Shown: in pieces, positions 1 to 9,281 of the stretch
Position numbering within the stretch: the first letter of the stretch is position 1
Layout: every line of letters starts with the position of its first letter
Assembly: GCF_001854185.1 (NCBI RefSeq)
Contig: NZ_CP017603.1
Coordinates: forward strand, 2,232,001 to 2,296,000
Direction of reading: 5' to 3'
From: Clostridium formicaceticum
Lineage (GTDB): Bacteria; Bacillota; Clostridia; Peptostreptococcales; Natronincolaceae
Length of the DNA: 64,000 nt
Position numbers and translations under genes: made by a program
The notes under the pieces: model-generated
Seen by the model: the letters and a program-made list of their open reading frames with translations, nothing else
The model's database searches: none
What the model was told of the DNA's origin: nothing

Positions 1-21
1 AAACTAAAGTTTTTTTATATC

Positions 22-80
22 AACCATGAAGGTAAAGAAAAGAATAAAGCATTCTTAGTTTTCCTTCATGGTTTTTATTT
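22..80 (+). terminator. Rho-independent terminator of an upstream gene
   Basis: An 11-bp stem (AACCATGAAGG at 22-32 with CCTTCATGGTT at 63-73) is extended inside by AAGAAT/ATTCTT and followed by a T-rich run. It probably ends a gene lying left of the window, because the next coding sequence starts at 113. Confidence 0.65.
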
Positions 81-112
81 TAACTGAAAATGGATAAAAA
101 GGAGCGAACCGT

Positions 113-934
113 ATGGCACAACTAGAATTAAAGGATTGGATAGAAGCTTGGCAGCCTAGTGAGCAAAATGCATCAGCCTGTACTTCCTTTTGGGATAATA
201 GGGCAAAAACCTATAATGAAGGTGTATCTCTTGGAGAGGCAAATCATGTGATGGATTTGTTAAGAAGCAAAGGAATACTACAAAAAAATAATACAGTATT
301 GGATATAGGCTGTGGTCCTGGAAGGTATACCATACCTATGGCAAAGGAATGCAAAGAAGTTTTTGCTATAGATATTTCACAGGAAATGCTGCAGTATGCA
401 AAAGATCATGCTACAGGTGCAGGGTTAAACAATATTATCTATGATCAAAAGAACTGGGAAGATATTCATATAAAGGAATATGGCTGGGAAAAGAAGTTTG
501 ATCTTGTTCTGGCATCTATGACACCAGGGGTCTATAATTTTTCTACCTTCAAAAAGATGCTGGAGGTCAGCAAAGGCTATTGTTATTTAAGTGGTTTTAT
601 TCAACGCAGTAATCAACTTTGGGACCCATTACAGAAAGAAATCCTAGGAGAAAATAGTAAAAAGAAACAAAAGGAAGATAAGATTTATTATGCCTTTAAT
701 ATATTATGGAAATTAGGGTATCACCCAGAGATTTTTTATCAGGAAAAAATATGGGAGCAGGAATGGGATTTAGAAGAAATTCAACAATTGTACAGACAAA
801 GATTTGAAATTAATCATCATATTCAGCAGGAGGATATAGAAAAGATAGAAAAATTCCTTGATGTCCATCAAAAAAATGGAAAAGTCATAGAAAAAACAGA
901 AGCTAAAACAGCTGCATTGATTTGGAGGGTTTAA
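113..934 (+). CDS. Class I SAM-dependent methyltransferase
   Basis: This 273-residue protein should transfer a methyl group from S-adenosylmethionine to an unidentified acceptor in the cytoplasm. The glycine-rich SAM motif VLDIGCGPGRYTIP lies near residues 62-75, and the acidic motif II region FAIDISQEMLQYA follows, as in Rossmann-fold methyltransferases. The ATG at 113 has a GGAG about 8 nt upstream. The gene is first in a close-set run with a five-domain nickel/peptide-type ABC importer: the binding-protein gene begins only 17 nt after its stop. That arrangement suggests that the enzyme makes or modifies the imported ligand, perhaps a metallophore, but this is inference. The protein carries no feature naming its acceptor. 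Confidence 0.8.
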   Translation: MAQLELKDWIEAWQPSEQNASACTSFWDNRAKTYNEGVSLGEANHVMDLLRSKGILQKNNTVLDIGCGPGRYTIPMAKECKEVFAIDISQEMLQYAKDHATGAGLNNIIYDQKNWEDIHIKEYGWEKKFDLVLASMTPGVYNFSTFKKMLEVSKGYCYLSGFIQRSNQLWDPLQKEILGENSKKKQKEDKIYYAFNILWKLGYHPEIFYQEKIWEQEWDLEEIQQLYRQRFEINHHIQQEDIEKIEKFLDVHQKNGKVIEKTEAKTAALIWRV

Positions 935-951
935 AACTAGGGGGGATTATT

Positions 952-2559
952 TTGAGGACAAGAGATAAAAAAATAAAATTGGGAATTATTTTTATTTGGA
1001 TAGTAATGTTTTTGGTGACAGCCTGTAGTTCATCCAACTTAAGTGCTGGTGAAGAAAATCAAGAAGTTTCAGTGGAAGTAGAGGAAGAAAAAAGTGATGA
1101 AATAGCGTTGATTCGTTTAGAAGGTGGAGATTGGGGTTATCCCTCTCCTTATCTGCACTACTCCAGAGGGCCTGGAGGTTACAAAATGCAATTGGTTTTT
1201 GATGGTTTGCTTGAGAGGGATGAGAAGGGACTGATTCCTTGGATTGCTAAGGAATGGGAGGTTTCAGAGGATGGTCTGAACTATATTTTTACAATCCATG
1301 AAGGGATTCAATGGCATGATGGTGAGCCCCTCAAACTTGAAGATATTCAATTTTCCTTTGAATATTTAAAAAAACATCCTCCAGTTTGGAATCCAGTTGC
1401 AATAGAGGGAAAACCTTTTGTGAAGGATATTGAAGTTTTAGAGGACAATAAAATCAAGTTTACCTTAGCAGAAGAAAATGCAACGATTCTTGAAAAAATA
1501 GGTGATGTGCGGATTATTCCAAAGCATATTTGGGAGAATGTAGAGGACCCTGAGAAGTTTGAAGACGAAAAGGCTGTGATAGGATGCGGACCTTATACAT
1601 TAACAGGCTATAGTAAAGAGCATGGCACCTATGAGTTTACAGCCTTTGAAGACTATTGGGGACCAAAGCAAAGGGTAGAAAAAATTCAATTTGTGCCTGT
1701 AAGTGATGGTGTTTTGGCCTTTGAAAATAACGAAATTGATTTAGTTGGTGTAGGTACTGACTTGTTGGATCGTTATCAAAATGATCCTGAATTTAAGGTA
1801 TCAGAAGCTCCAGGCTTTTGGGGATATCGTTTGCTTTTCAATATGGAGAAAAATCCTATCTTTAAAGAAAAGGAAATACGACAGGCCATTGCTTATGGTA
1901 TTGATCAGGAGGAGATGGTAGCGAAGGTAGCAAGAGGGGCTGCCATTCCAGGAAGTGCTGGTTATTTACCAGAACATCATATTTGGTACAATCCAAAGGT
2001 AAGAAAATATCCCTTTGATGAAGAAAAGGCTAAGGAATTACTAGGAGATAAAAAAGTATCCCTTCAATTGTTAACAGCAAACAGCAATGCAGAAATAAGA
2101 ATTGCAGAATTGATGAAAATTAGCTTAAATAAAATAGGTATAGAAGTGAATATAGAAAGTGTGGATTCCAAAGCAAGAGATCATGCTGTAACAACTGGTG
2201 ATTATGAAGTAGTATTGACTGGTCATGGAGGATGGGGCGGCGATGCCGATGGTTTACGGGAAAGATATGCCTCAGAGGTCAGGGTCAGTGGCTCCCCCTC
2301 TGCTAATATTATTCGCGGTTATGAAAATCAACAAATTAAAGCATTGGCAGAGGAACAGTTAAGAGAAATGGATACCAACAAGCGAAAAGAAATCATCTTT
2401 GCTCTACAGGAGGTTATTGCAGAAGAGATTCCTATGATTCCTATTTATAATACTACTGGTTATAGTGTTTATCGGCCAGCTACCTATGATGGATGGATGT
2501 ATATGTATGACCATCATAGTCTTGAACACAGCAAATTATCTTATTTAACAAGAAAGTAG
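952..2559 (+). CDS. ABC importer substrate-binding lipoprotein (nickel/oligopeptide, SBP family 5)
   Basis: This is an extracytoplasmic solute-binding protein of the NikA/OppA family (about 535 residues, normal length). It begins with a lysine/arginine-rich N-terminus, a hydrophobic stretch and a lipobox VTAC, so it should be a membrane-anchored lipoprotein. Typical family stretches include IQWHDGEPLKLEDIQFSFEY and IRQAIAYGIDQEEMV. An in-frame TTG exists at 922, but the TTG at 952 has a G-rich ribosome-binding site (GGGGGG) at normal spacing and gives a compact signal peptide, so I chose 952. Permease and ATPase genes follow without gaps. The ligand cannot be read from sequence; nickel-chelate or peptide are both possible. 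Confidence 0.85.
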   Translation: MRTRDKKIKLGIIFIWIVMFLVTACSSSNLSAGEENQEVSVEVEEEKSDEIALIRLEGGDWGYPSPYLHYSRGPGGYKMQLVFDGLLERDEKGLIPWIAKEWEVSEDGLNYIFTIHEGIQWHDGEPLKLEDIQFSFEYLKKHPPVWNPVAIEGKPFVKDIEVLEDNKIKFTLAEENATILEKIGDVRIIPKHIWENVEDPEKFEDEKAVIGCGPYTLTGYSKEHGTYEFTAFEDYWGPKQRVEKIQFVPVSDGVLAFENNEIDLVGVGTDLLDRYQNDPEFKVSEAPGFWGYRLLFNMEKNPIFKEKEIRQAIAYGIDQEEMVAKVARGAAIPGSAGYLPEHHIWYNPKVRKYPFDEEKAKELLGDKKVSLQLLTANSNAEIRIAELMKISLNKIGIEVNIESVDSKARDHAVTTGDYEVVLTGHGGWGGDADGLRERYASEVRVSGSPSANIIRGYENQQIKALAEEQLREMDTNKRKEIIFALQEVIAEEIPMIPIYNTTGYSVYRPATYDGWMYMYDHHSLEHSKLSYLTRK

Positions 2560-3546
2560 ATGTTTTTTATGATGCAGGTAAAAACTATAAAATTTAAACA
2601 ATATATGATTACCTTTCTATGTATTATCACCCTAAATTTTTTTATCCCCAGACTGATGCCTGGGGACCCTTTTACATTTTTATCGGCGGAGGAAGGGCAG
2701 GTGAATACAATCTTTTCTTATGAAGAGATTGAAAGGTATAAGGCTTATTATGGTTTAGATCAACCTTTAAGTAGACAATATATCAGCTATATGAGGAATA
2801 TGTTGAAGGGAGATTTAGGCTATAGTATTTTTTACAAGGAAAAAGTGTTAACCATTATTATGAATCGTATTTTGTGGACTTTATCTTTAGTGATGGTAGC
2901 TATTTTTTTAAGTTCCTTAATAGGGATAATCTTGGGTAGTTTATCCGCTTATTTAAAAAATAGTTTTCTCGATAAATCCTTGTATTTTTTCTTTGTTACT
3001 TTATCAGAAATTCCTTCTTTTTTAATAGCATTATTGCTCTTATTTTGTTTTTCAGCTCATTTTAAACTTTTTCCCCTATCAGGAGGCATCAGTCATTTTA
3101 CTGAGTTTTCTACTGTGAGGGAAAAAGCTTATGATATGATTCATCATGCTGTATTACCAATCCTTTCTTTAACCGTCACAAGAACAGGGGTCTTTTACCT
3201 GCTAACGCGAAACAGTATGATTTATATCTTAGAGAAGGATTATATACGAACTGCTAAGGGGAAAGGTTTAAAAAAAGCAAGAATTCTTTTTTTGCATGGG
3301 TTAAAAAATGCTATACCCCCCGTGATTACTAGAATTTTTTTAAGCTTGGGTTCTATCCTGGGAGGAGCAGTTTTGGTGGAGAATGTATTTAAATATCCTG
3401 GAATTGGAAGTCTTATGAGACAAGCGGTGTTTTTTCGGGATTATACTTTGATACAAGGGATATTTTTAGTAATGACAGTACTGGTTTTAACCATGAACTA
3501 TATAGCGGAAGTTGTTTATAAAAAGCTAGATCCTAGGGTGAATTAA
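2560..3546 (+). CDS. ABC importer permease, NikB/OppB/DppB type
   Basis: This 328-residue inner-membrane permease is one half of the channel for the binding protein encoded just upstream. It has an N-terminal membrane segment, then the NPRLMPGDP-like element (here IPRLMPGDPF) and YYGLDQPLSRQYISYM typical of the DppB family. Several hydrophobic segments and the EAA-like loop (YIRTAKGKGLKKARILFLHG) contact the ATPase. The ATG directly follows the stop of the binding-protein gene; internal ATGs at 2569 and 2572 are possible alternatives because no strong ribosome-binding site distinguishes them. It is part of the same operon as its neighbours. Confidence 0.88.
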   Translation: MFFMMQVKTIKFKQYMITFLCIITLNFFIPRLMPGDPFTFLSAEEGQVNTIFSYEEIERYKAYYGLDQPLSRQYISYMRNMLKGDLGYSIFYKEKVLTIIMNRILWTLSLVMVAIFLSSLIGIILGSLSAYLKNSFLDKSLYFFFVTLSEIPSFLIALLLLFCFSAHFKLFPLSGGISHFTEFSTVREKAYDMIHHAVLPILSLTVTRTGVFYLLTRNSMIYILEKDYIRTAKGKGLKKARILFLHGLKNAIPPVITRIFLSLGSILGGAVLVENVFKYPGIGSLMRQAVFFRDYTLIQGIFLVMTVLVLTMNYIAEVVYKKLDPRVN

Positions 3547-4404
3547 ATGAAAAAGATAGTTAAGAAAATAAAATGTTTTTCCTTTATAGGAAAAGTATCT
3601 GTAGGCATTATTGTATTTTTTATAGCTTTGGCTATTTTGGGATCATTACTATCTCCTCATCCTTATAATATTCCCTCTGGTGGACCCTTAGAGCCTCCTT
3701 CTAAAACCCACTGGATGGGTACGGATGATTTAGGTATAGATCTTTGGGCACAAATTTGCTTTGGTGCTAGGATTAGTTTGATTGTAGGTTTTTCAACAGC
3801 TTTTCTTGCGGTGGGTGCAGGTGGACTACTGGGAGTTTTGGCAGGCTACTATGGAGGCAAAGTAGATGGATGGATTATGGGAATAACAGATCTGATGATT
3901 GTTATTCCTGAACTACCGATGATGATTGTCTTAGGAGCTTTCTTTGGACCAAGTCTCAGAAATATCATTCTTGTCCTTAGTGTATTTTCTTGGACCACAC
4001 CTGCTAGAATTGTAAGGTCTAAAATTCTAACGATTAAAGAGGAAAAATATATAAAAATAGCAGAAGGCTATGGGGCAGGATTTTTTTATATAACGATAAA
4101 ACATTTTTTGCCTCAAATTTTGTCATTAATGACGGTAAGTTTTATTAAGCTAGTCAGTAGAGCTATTGTAGCAGAAGCAGGTCTTGCTTTTTTAGGTCTT
4201 GGCGATCCAACTTCTAAAAGTTGGGGATTGATGCTAAACCATGCCATGGCTTTTCGGGGGATTTACTTCACGGATTTTTGGAAATGGTGGGTACTGTTTC
4301 CTCTTATTTGTACTATGACAGTGGTATTGGCAGTCTCCTTTATAGGCAAAGAAATAGAAAGAAAAAGGGTGGATGATTATGGAAAAGAAACTACTGCAGG
4401 TTGA
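3547..4404 (+). CDS. ABC importer permease, NikC/OppC/DppC type
   Basis: This is the second membrane subunit (285 residues) of the importer. It carries the DppC-type N-terminal element HWMGTDDLGIDLWAQICFG, which is diagnostic for this half of the pair. The EAA-like loop YIKIAEGYGAGFFYITIKHF and the FLGLGDPTSKSWGLML stretch are seen near the C-terminus. The ATG follows AGGGTGA at good spacing. It overlaps the ATPase gene, which begins inside its last codons, consistent with translational coupling. Confidence 0.88.
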   Translation: MKKIVKKIKCFSFIGKVSVGIIVFFIALAILGSLLSPHPYNIPSGGPLEPPSKTHWMGTDDLGIDLWAQICFGARISLIVGFSTAFLAVGAGGLLGVLAGYYGGKVDGWIMGITDLMIVIPELPMMIVLGAFFGPSLRNIILVLSVFSWTTPARIVRSKILTIKEEKYIKIAEGYGAGFFYITIKHFLPQILSLMTVSFIKLVSRAIVAEAGLAFLGLGDPTSKSWGLMLNHAMAFRGIYFTDFWKWWVLFPLICTMTVVLAVSFIGKEIERKRVDDYGKETTAG

Positions 4405-6094
4405 AGATTTATCTATTTGTTATCGGCAGGGAGGGATTCCTGCTGTAAAAAAGGTTTCGTTTTCTGTTGAACAGGGGAGTACATTAGGGATTATCGGAGA
4501 ATCTGGCAGTGGTAAGACAACGATAGCGATGGGAATTATGGGACTATTGGAAAAAAACACAGTTATTGAAGGAAAAGTTTATTATAATGAGATAGATCTT
4601 CATGCCTTATCAGAAAAAGAAAGAAATAAGTACCGTTGGAAAAACATTTCCATTGTCTATCAAAATCATCTGGATATATTAAATCCTGTCTTAAATATTT
4701 ATGAACAAATTGCTGAGGGTCTTAGGCAGCATACCGTTTTTATTGAAAAGGAAATAGAAAAAAAGATAAAGGATTTGTGTTTAATGGTGGGCTTGGAGGA
4801 GAGATGGTTAACACATTATCCTCATCAGCTTTCCGGGGGTATGCGGCAGAAGGTTTTAATAGTTATGGCACTATGCTGCGATCCAGACTTATTGATTGTA
4901 GATGAACCAACAACTGCTTTGGATGCCGCTGCTAGAGAAGAAATCATAGATCTGCTCTATAAGCTACAAAAACAAAAAAAAATTACCATGATCGTCATAT
5001 CCCATGACATGTATGTGATGAAAAGATTAAGTCATAAAGCTTTGGTAATGTACAGCGGTAAAGTTTTGGAGGAGGGTCTTACAAAGGATATATTAGAAAA
5101 TCCTATGCATACCTATACAAGAGGATTATTAAATGCTTCATTAGATATCAATCCCTATCAGGATTTATGGGGAATACCAGGAGAGGATGTCAATGATAAG
5201 ATAGAAGGATGCGTTTTCTATCATAGATGCATACAAAAATCCGACAGCTGTCAATTTACTTCTCCAATCTTAGAATATACTTCTTTAGAAAGAAAAGTAG
5301 CTTGCAATCGTGGTGGAATCATCACCCTTCTAGAGGGGAAAAATATCAGCAAAACCTATGTCTATAAAAAGCAAGTTACGGCTGCTTGTAAAAGCTGTCA
5401 TATTAAAATTCGCTCTGGAGAAATTGTAACTTTGATTGGGCAATCGGGATCTGGAAAAACTACACTAGCTTCCATCCTAAGTGGATTGTTAAAGGGCGAT
5501 ACAGGTGAAATCTATTTTGAAGGAAAGGCTGTAAAAGGAAATAATTTTACAAAAATAACAAATGGTGTACAGATGGTCTTTCAAGACCCATTTTCAGCTA
5601 CCAATGAAAGTTTTACCATAGAAGAAATTGTCAGAGAACCTTTGGATATTTTAAAGCTAGGCAAAAAGGAAGAAAGGAAAGCAAAGGTAAAAAAAGCTTT
5701 AGAGGAAGTACAATTACCTACATCAGAAGAGTTCTTGCAAAGGCAGTGCAGTACCTTAAGCGGAGGACAAAGACAACGCCTGGCTATTGCTCGAAGTTTG
5801 ATCATGGAGCCTAAACTATTAATTGCTGATGAAATCAGTTCTATGCTAGACCCCTCCACAAAGGCCAATGTACTAAGGCTTCTAAAAGGCTTACAAAATA
5901 CTAAAGGTTTTGCTATGCTTTACATTACCCATGATTTAATGTTAGCTAGAAAAATTGCCGATGAAGTTTATATTATGTGGCAAGGGGAAATTATTGAAAA
6001 AGGCAATGCATTAAAAGTCTTTCATCAGCCTGAAAGTAGTTATGGAAAAATGTTGATTGAAAAAGAATTACATACAAATGTAGCTTTTCTATAA
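4379..6094 (+). CDS. Fused two-domain ABC importer ATPase (OppD-OppF / NikD-NikE fusion)
   Basis: One 571-residue polypeptide carries both ATPases of the importer. The first has Walker A GESGSGKT, signature LSGGMRQK and Walker B LLIVDEPTTALD. It ends with the cysteine-containing C-terminal element seen in OppD proteins (FYHRC, SDSC). The second has Walker A GQSGSGKT, signature LSGGQRQR and Walker B LLIADEISSMLD. An ATG at 4373 touches the GGGTGG ribosome-binding site, so the ATG at 4379 (6-nt spacing) is the better start. Fusion of the two halves is known in this family. No gene after it continues the operon. Confidence 0.88.
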   Translation: MEKKLLQVEDLSICYRQGGIPAVKKVSFSVEQGSTLGIIGESGSGKTTIAMGIMGLLEKNTVIEGKVYYNEIDLHALSEKERNKYRWKNISIVYQNHLDILNPVLNIYEQIAEGLRQHTVFIEKEIEKKIKDLCLMVGLEERWLTHYPHQLSGGMRQKVLIVMALCCDPDLLIVDEPTTALDAAAREEIIDLLYKLQKQKKITMIVISHDMYVMKRLSHKALVMYSGKVLEEGLTKDILENPMHTYTRGLLNASLDINPYQDLWGIPGEDVNDKIEGCVFYHRCIQKSDSCQFTSPILEYTSLERKVACNRGGIITLLEGKNISKTYVYKKQVTAACKSCHIKIRSGEIVTLIGQSGSGKTTLASILSGLLKGDTGEIYFEGKAVKGNNFTKITNGVQMVFQDPFSATNESFTIEEIVREPLDILKLGKKEERKAKVKKALEEVQLPTSEEFLQRQCSTLSGGQRQRLAIARSLIMEPKLLIADEISSMLDPSTKANVLRLLKGLQNTKGFAMLYITHDLMLARKIADEVYIMWQGEIIEKGNALKVFHQPESSYGKMLIEKELHTNVAFL

Positions 6095-6147
6095 GCTTTT
6101 TTAGAACGCTTCTTGAATTATCATACTGAGCATAGGGAAGGATCTTA

Positions 6148-6183
6148 AATCAATAGGGTGTAATATATTACACCCTATTGATT
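6148..6183. terminator. Perfect 36-bp palindrome, probable bidirectional terminator
   Basis: AATCAATAGGGTGTAA and its exact complement flank a TATA loop between two convergent genes. There is no long T-run, so termination is likely but an operator-like role cannot be excluded. Confidence 0.55.
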
Positions 6184-6207
6184 AAAATCTATACTACAAA
6201 AAAATCC

Positions 6208-6324
6208 TATAGATGCGCGCTTCTAAAGTTAAATTTTAATATACACGGTCTACGGTTTCGCCCCAAAACCGTGGGCTGCAAATGTAGCCTTTAGTATATT
6301 AAAATTTAGGGGCGCACATCTATA
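6208..6324 (+). repeat. 117-bp structured intergenic repeat, copy 1
   Basis: The element begins TATAGATG and ends CATCTATA. Long complementary arms enclose two inner hairpins: CACGG...CCGTG, and GGGCT...AGCCT with one G-T pair. Two more copies lie at 13741 (inverted) and 26009, all 117 bp. It contains no coding sequence. It may be a MITE-like element or a dispersed RNA structure. Confidence 0.8.
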
Positions 6325-6338
6325 TAGTTTAGAGATAA

Positions 6339-8069
6339 CTAAAAATTATAAAAAGCATCTAACTCTTCTGCACCGATATCAAAATGAATATCATGAGGTG
6401 CTAATTTTTCCTTCATCATAAAATCTGGTAAACGGTCATGCTCTTTTGTAAATCCAGCCTGTATATTAAAATCTCTTTCTACCTTTAACGTCCTTTGACC
6501 CAGCATAAGCGCATCTTCTACACTTAAGTTCCAGCCAAAGCGAGTGTTTAGCAATTCAACAATCGTTGGCATAGCATCTTCATTGTCTAAGATAGCAAAG
6601 GCGATAAACAAGCAAAAACCAGTTGAGTCTATCAAGGTGCTGGCTATTTGTAGATTTCTAGAAAGATCCACCTGCCCCTCGCGTTTTAGAGGATCTACTA
6701 CGCCTCCTACTTTTAATATATTTGCTGTAATACAATAACCAGCAGTATGGTCAGCTCCCATAGGGGTGGTGGCATAAGTAACACCGATTCCCTTGATGCT
6801 CCTTGGATCGTATGCCGGCATATGTTGTCCTTTAACTGCTGCTATTTTTGTGACGCCAAAGGCCTGTCCAGCAAAAACGGAACCCTGACCGATAATTCTT
6901 CCCAGTGGACTACCTTTGCCTACTTCTGCCAATGCCTCTAAGGCTTTTTTGCCATCCCCCCAAGGAATGACACCCGCCTCCATGAGGACCCCTAAAGTAC
7001 CCCCTGCTTCTATGGTATCCAGGCCTAGATCGTTGGCTAACCAGTTTAATTCACCAATGTCATCTAAACTAGAAATTTCACAATGGGCTCCAAAGGCCCA
7101 AGCAGTTTCATATTCTATTGGAGAAATGGTTTTTCCTGAAGGTAAAGGATATTCATTGGAGCAGCCTATAACACACCCTGGCATGCACCTGTGGGTAGCT
7201 GAACCACCACGTTGTTCTGCTATCTCAGCTAATGTTTCTCCACCAATAGCGTTAGCGTGTTCAAATCTTCCTTTAGCGAAGTTTTTGGTAGGCAATCCCC
7301 CTGCTTCATTGATGATGTTCATCAAAATATTGGTTCCATACTTTGTTAAACCTTCTCCTGTTACAGGATGATTTTGCAGCATTGTTGTCAATTTTTTAGC
7401 TGCTTTTTTAAAGTTTTCTTCATCGTGGATTTCAGTGGAACGTTTTTTACTTGTTTCAATTACAACTGCTTTCAAACCCTTTGAACCCATGACTGCACCT
7501 AATCCACCACGGGCTGCAAAACGACTAGCATTTCCTTCTGCATCAGAAGTAGCAATACCAGCATTTGTCATGAGCATTTCTCCCGCTGGACCGATACAAC
7601 AGACAGCTGCCTTTTCACCATACTGTTGTCGTAAAATATCTGTGGTTTCGTAACAACCTTTTCCCTTTAGTTCAGGGCTAGCTTGTAATTTTATACCTTC
7701 ATCATTTACGATTAAAACATGCAGGTCTGCTTCTAAAGGTAGTCCCTCTAGAACGATTGCTCGGATACCTAAATTGGCCATTTTTTGCCCGGCTATTCCT
7801 CCAGCATTCGCCTCCTTTATTCCTTTTGTTAAAGGACTTTTGCCGCCGATAGAAAGTCTACCAGAAGAGGGGGCCATTGTTCCTGTTAACAGGCCTGGAG
7901 AAAATATCAACTTATTTTCTTCACCTAAGGGATTGCAAGTAGGCCGTACTTCCTCGTAGACAATTTGCGAGGTAAGACCTCTCCCGCCTAAATGGGTAAA
8001 TCTTTCGTCAAGGTCTTTGACGGTAATTTCTTTTGTTTCCATATTTACACGAATAATTTTATCTGCCAT
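6339..8069 (-). CDS. aor: Aldehyde:ferredoxin oxidoreductase (tungsten enzyme)
   Basis: This cytoplasmic enzyme oxidizes aldehydes to carboxylic acids with ferredoxin as electron acceptor, using a tungsto-bispyranopterin cofactor and one 4Fe-4S cluster. The 576-residue protein starts with the family signature region LGGRGLTSQIVYEEV and FSPGLLTGTMAPSSGR. The cluster ligands CMPGCVIGC near residue 290 and a later cysteine (DSTGFCLF) are present, as are the pterin-binding stretches around GGRGLGAVMGSKGLKA. It is slightly shorter than the best-known archaeal enzymes but complete. The ATG has AGGTGG upstream. It stands apart from the convergent ABC operon. Its presence argues for an anaerobic, ferredoxin-based metabolism. 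Confidence 0.92.
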   Translation of the reverse strand: MADKIIRVNMETKEITVKDLDERFTHLGGRGLTSQIVYEEVRPTCNPLGEENKLIFSPGLLTGTMAPSSGRLSIGGKSPLTKGIKEANAGGIAGQKMANLGIRAIVLEGLPLEADLHVLIVNDEGIKLQASPELKGKGCYETTDILRQQYGEKAAVCCIGPAGEMLMTNAGIATSDAEGNASRFAARGGLGAVMGSKGLKAVVIETSKKRSTEIHDEENFKKAAKKLTTMLQNHPVTGEGLTKYGTNILMNIINEAGGLPTKNFAKGRFEHANAIGGETLAEIAEQRGGSATHRCMPGCVIGCSNEYPLPSGKTISPIEYETAWAFGAHCEISSLDDIGELNWLANDLGLDTIEAGGTLGVLMEAGVIPWGDGKKALEALAEVGKGSPLGRIIGQGSVFAGQAFGVTKIAAVKGQHMPAYDPRSIKGIGVTYATTPMGADHTAGYCITANILKVGGVVDPLKREGQVDLSRNLQIASTLIDSTGFCLFIAFAILDNEDAMPTIVELLNTRFGWNLSVEDALMLGQRTLKVERDFNIQAGFTKEHDRLPDFMMKEKLAPHDIHFDIGAEELDAFYNF

Positions 8070-8134
8070 AACTTCACCACCTATTTTTACTTTAATCTAT
8101 TTTATTTTTTGTAAAGATTAGAAATATATGTATC

Positions 8135-9064
8135 TTATTCTTTGATAATTTTATTAGATAATTTTACAAAAATTGAAATGAATGGAATGAAAATGATGGT
8201 AGAAAAAATATTAAATAGGCTGTGGGCATGGGCAATTTGTCTAGCGGCATTGGCAGGTGCCATGATCTGAGAAATAGCACATAAAATCTCCATAAAAGGG
8301 AAGACCATTAAGACGCCTAGAACATTGAAGAGAAGGTGAATAAAGGCAGCTCTTTTTCCTACAGCACTAAGGTGGATGCTAGATAGCAGTGTAGTGACAC
8401 AAGTGCCTATATTTTGTCCAAGTAAAATAGCAACAGCAGCTGATAAGGGAAGTAGTTTATTAGAAGCTAAAGACTGTAATATAGCCACACCAGTACTGCT
8501 ACTTTGAAGAATAGCCGTTGTACAAAATCCTATAACTACTCCTAAAGTTGGACGTTTTCCAAATTCCAAGAGAATTTCTTGAAACCTTATAAGGTGTTGG
8601 AGGGGGCTAATAGCTTTACTCAGTAAATCCATTCCTATAAAAATTAGACTAAAGCCTAATAAAGTTTCTCCCCAAAAAAGCAAATTTTTATTGGTTTTAT
8701 GAAAAGAAAGAATTAGACCTATTAATAAAGGCAGAAAAATGTATTTGTTTGGATGAAAAGCAATAAGTTGTGCTGTAACAGTAGTGCCGATATTGGCCCC
8801 CATAATGATGGAGGCAGCCTGATGAAGTGTTAGTAGCTGAGCCTCTACTAGTCCCACTACAATAATGGTAGTGCCACTACTAGACTGCAAAAGGGCTGTA
8901 GCAATTATACCAACCAAAACCCCTAGAATAGGATGAAATCCTAGGTTTTTTATGGTGTTTTTTAAACGACTGGAGGTAATCTGACGAAGACCCTTCGTTA
9001 AAAACCTCATCCCTAACAAGAATAAGCCAAAACCAGTAGAAACACCTGATAAAACCGTAAACAA
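8135..9064 (-). CDS. Na+/phosphate cotransporter family membrane protein (NptA/PhoU-less type)
   Basis: This integral membrane protein of about 309 residues has two inverted repeats, each with the family QSSS motif: LLQSSSGTTI near residue 60 and ILQSSSTGVAI near residue 185. GANIGTTVT and GQNIGTCVT accompany them, as in Na_Pi_cotrans proteins. It should move phosphate or another anion with sodium. The reading frame opens at a GTG at 9073, but that GTG is part of a perfect ribosome-binding site (GGAGGTGAT). The TTG at 9064, five bases further on, is therefore the likely start. It lacks the C-terminal PhoU-like domain of longer relatives. Confidence 0.85.
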   Translation of the reverse strand: MFTVLSGVSTGFGLFLLGMRFLTKGLRQITSSRLKNTIKNLGFHPILGVLVGIIATALLQSSSGTTIIVVGLVEAQLLTLHQAASIIMGANIGTTVTAQLIAFHPNKYIFLPLLIGLILSFHKTNKNLLFWGETLLGFSLIFIGMDLLSKAISPLQHLIRFQEILLEFGKRPTLGVVIGFCTTAILQSSSTGVAILQSLASNKLLPLSAAVAILLGQNIGTCVTTLLSSIHLSAVGKRAAFIHLLFNVLGVLMVFPFMEILCAISQIMAPANAARQIAHAHSLFNIFSTIIFIPFISIFVKLSNKIIKE

Positions 9065-9281
9065 ATAAATCACCTCCAGCTTTGTATACCTTTTTCATAG
9101 AGGATAACTTAAATCAATTATTTTCAGAATTCCTCTTAAGTCCTAGTCTCTAAATCAGACTGTAAAAGGGCTGCTAAATGAAAAATAATGGATTTAGTTA
9201 TTACGAATAATATCTTATTAAAAAGTATATAAAGCTGGCAGGTTTTTAGAAGACAAAATTGTACTTTCTTAGTTAAAAGAT

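Noticed and set aside
6544-7959. Several plus-strand frames within the AOR gene
   Set aside because: They are shadows of the minus-strand AOR coding sequence, which has clear family motifs throughout.
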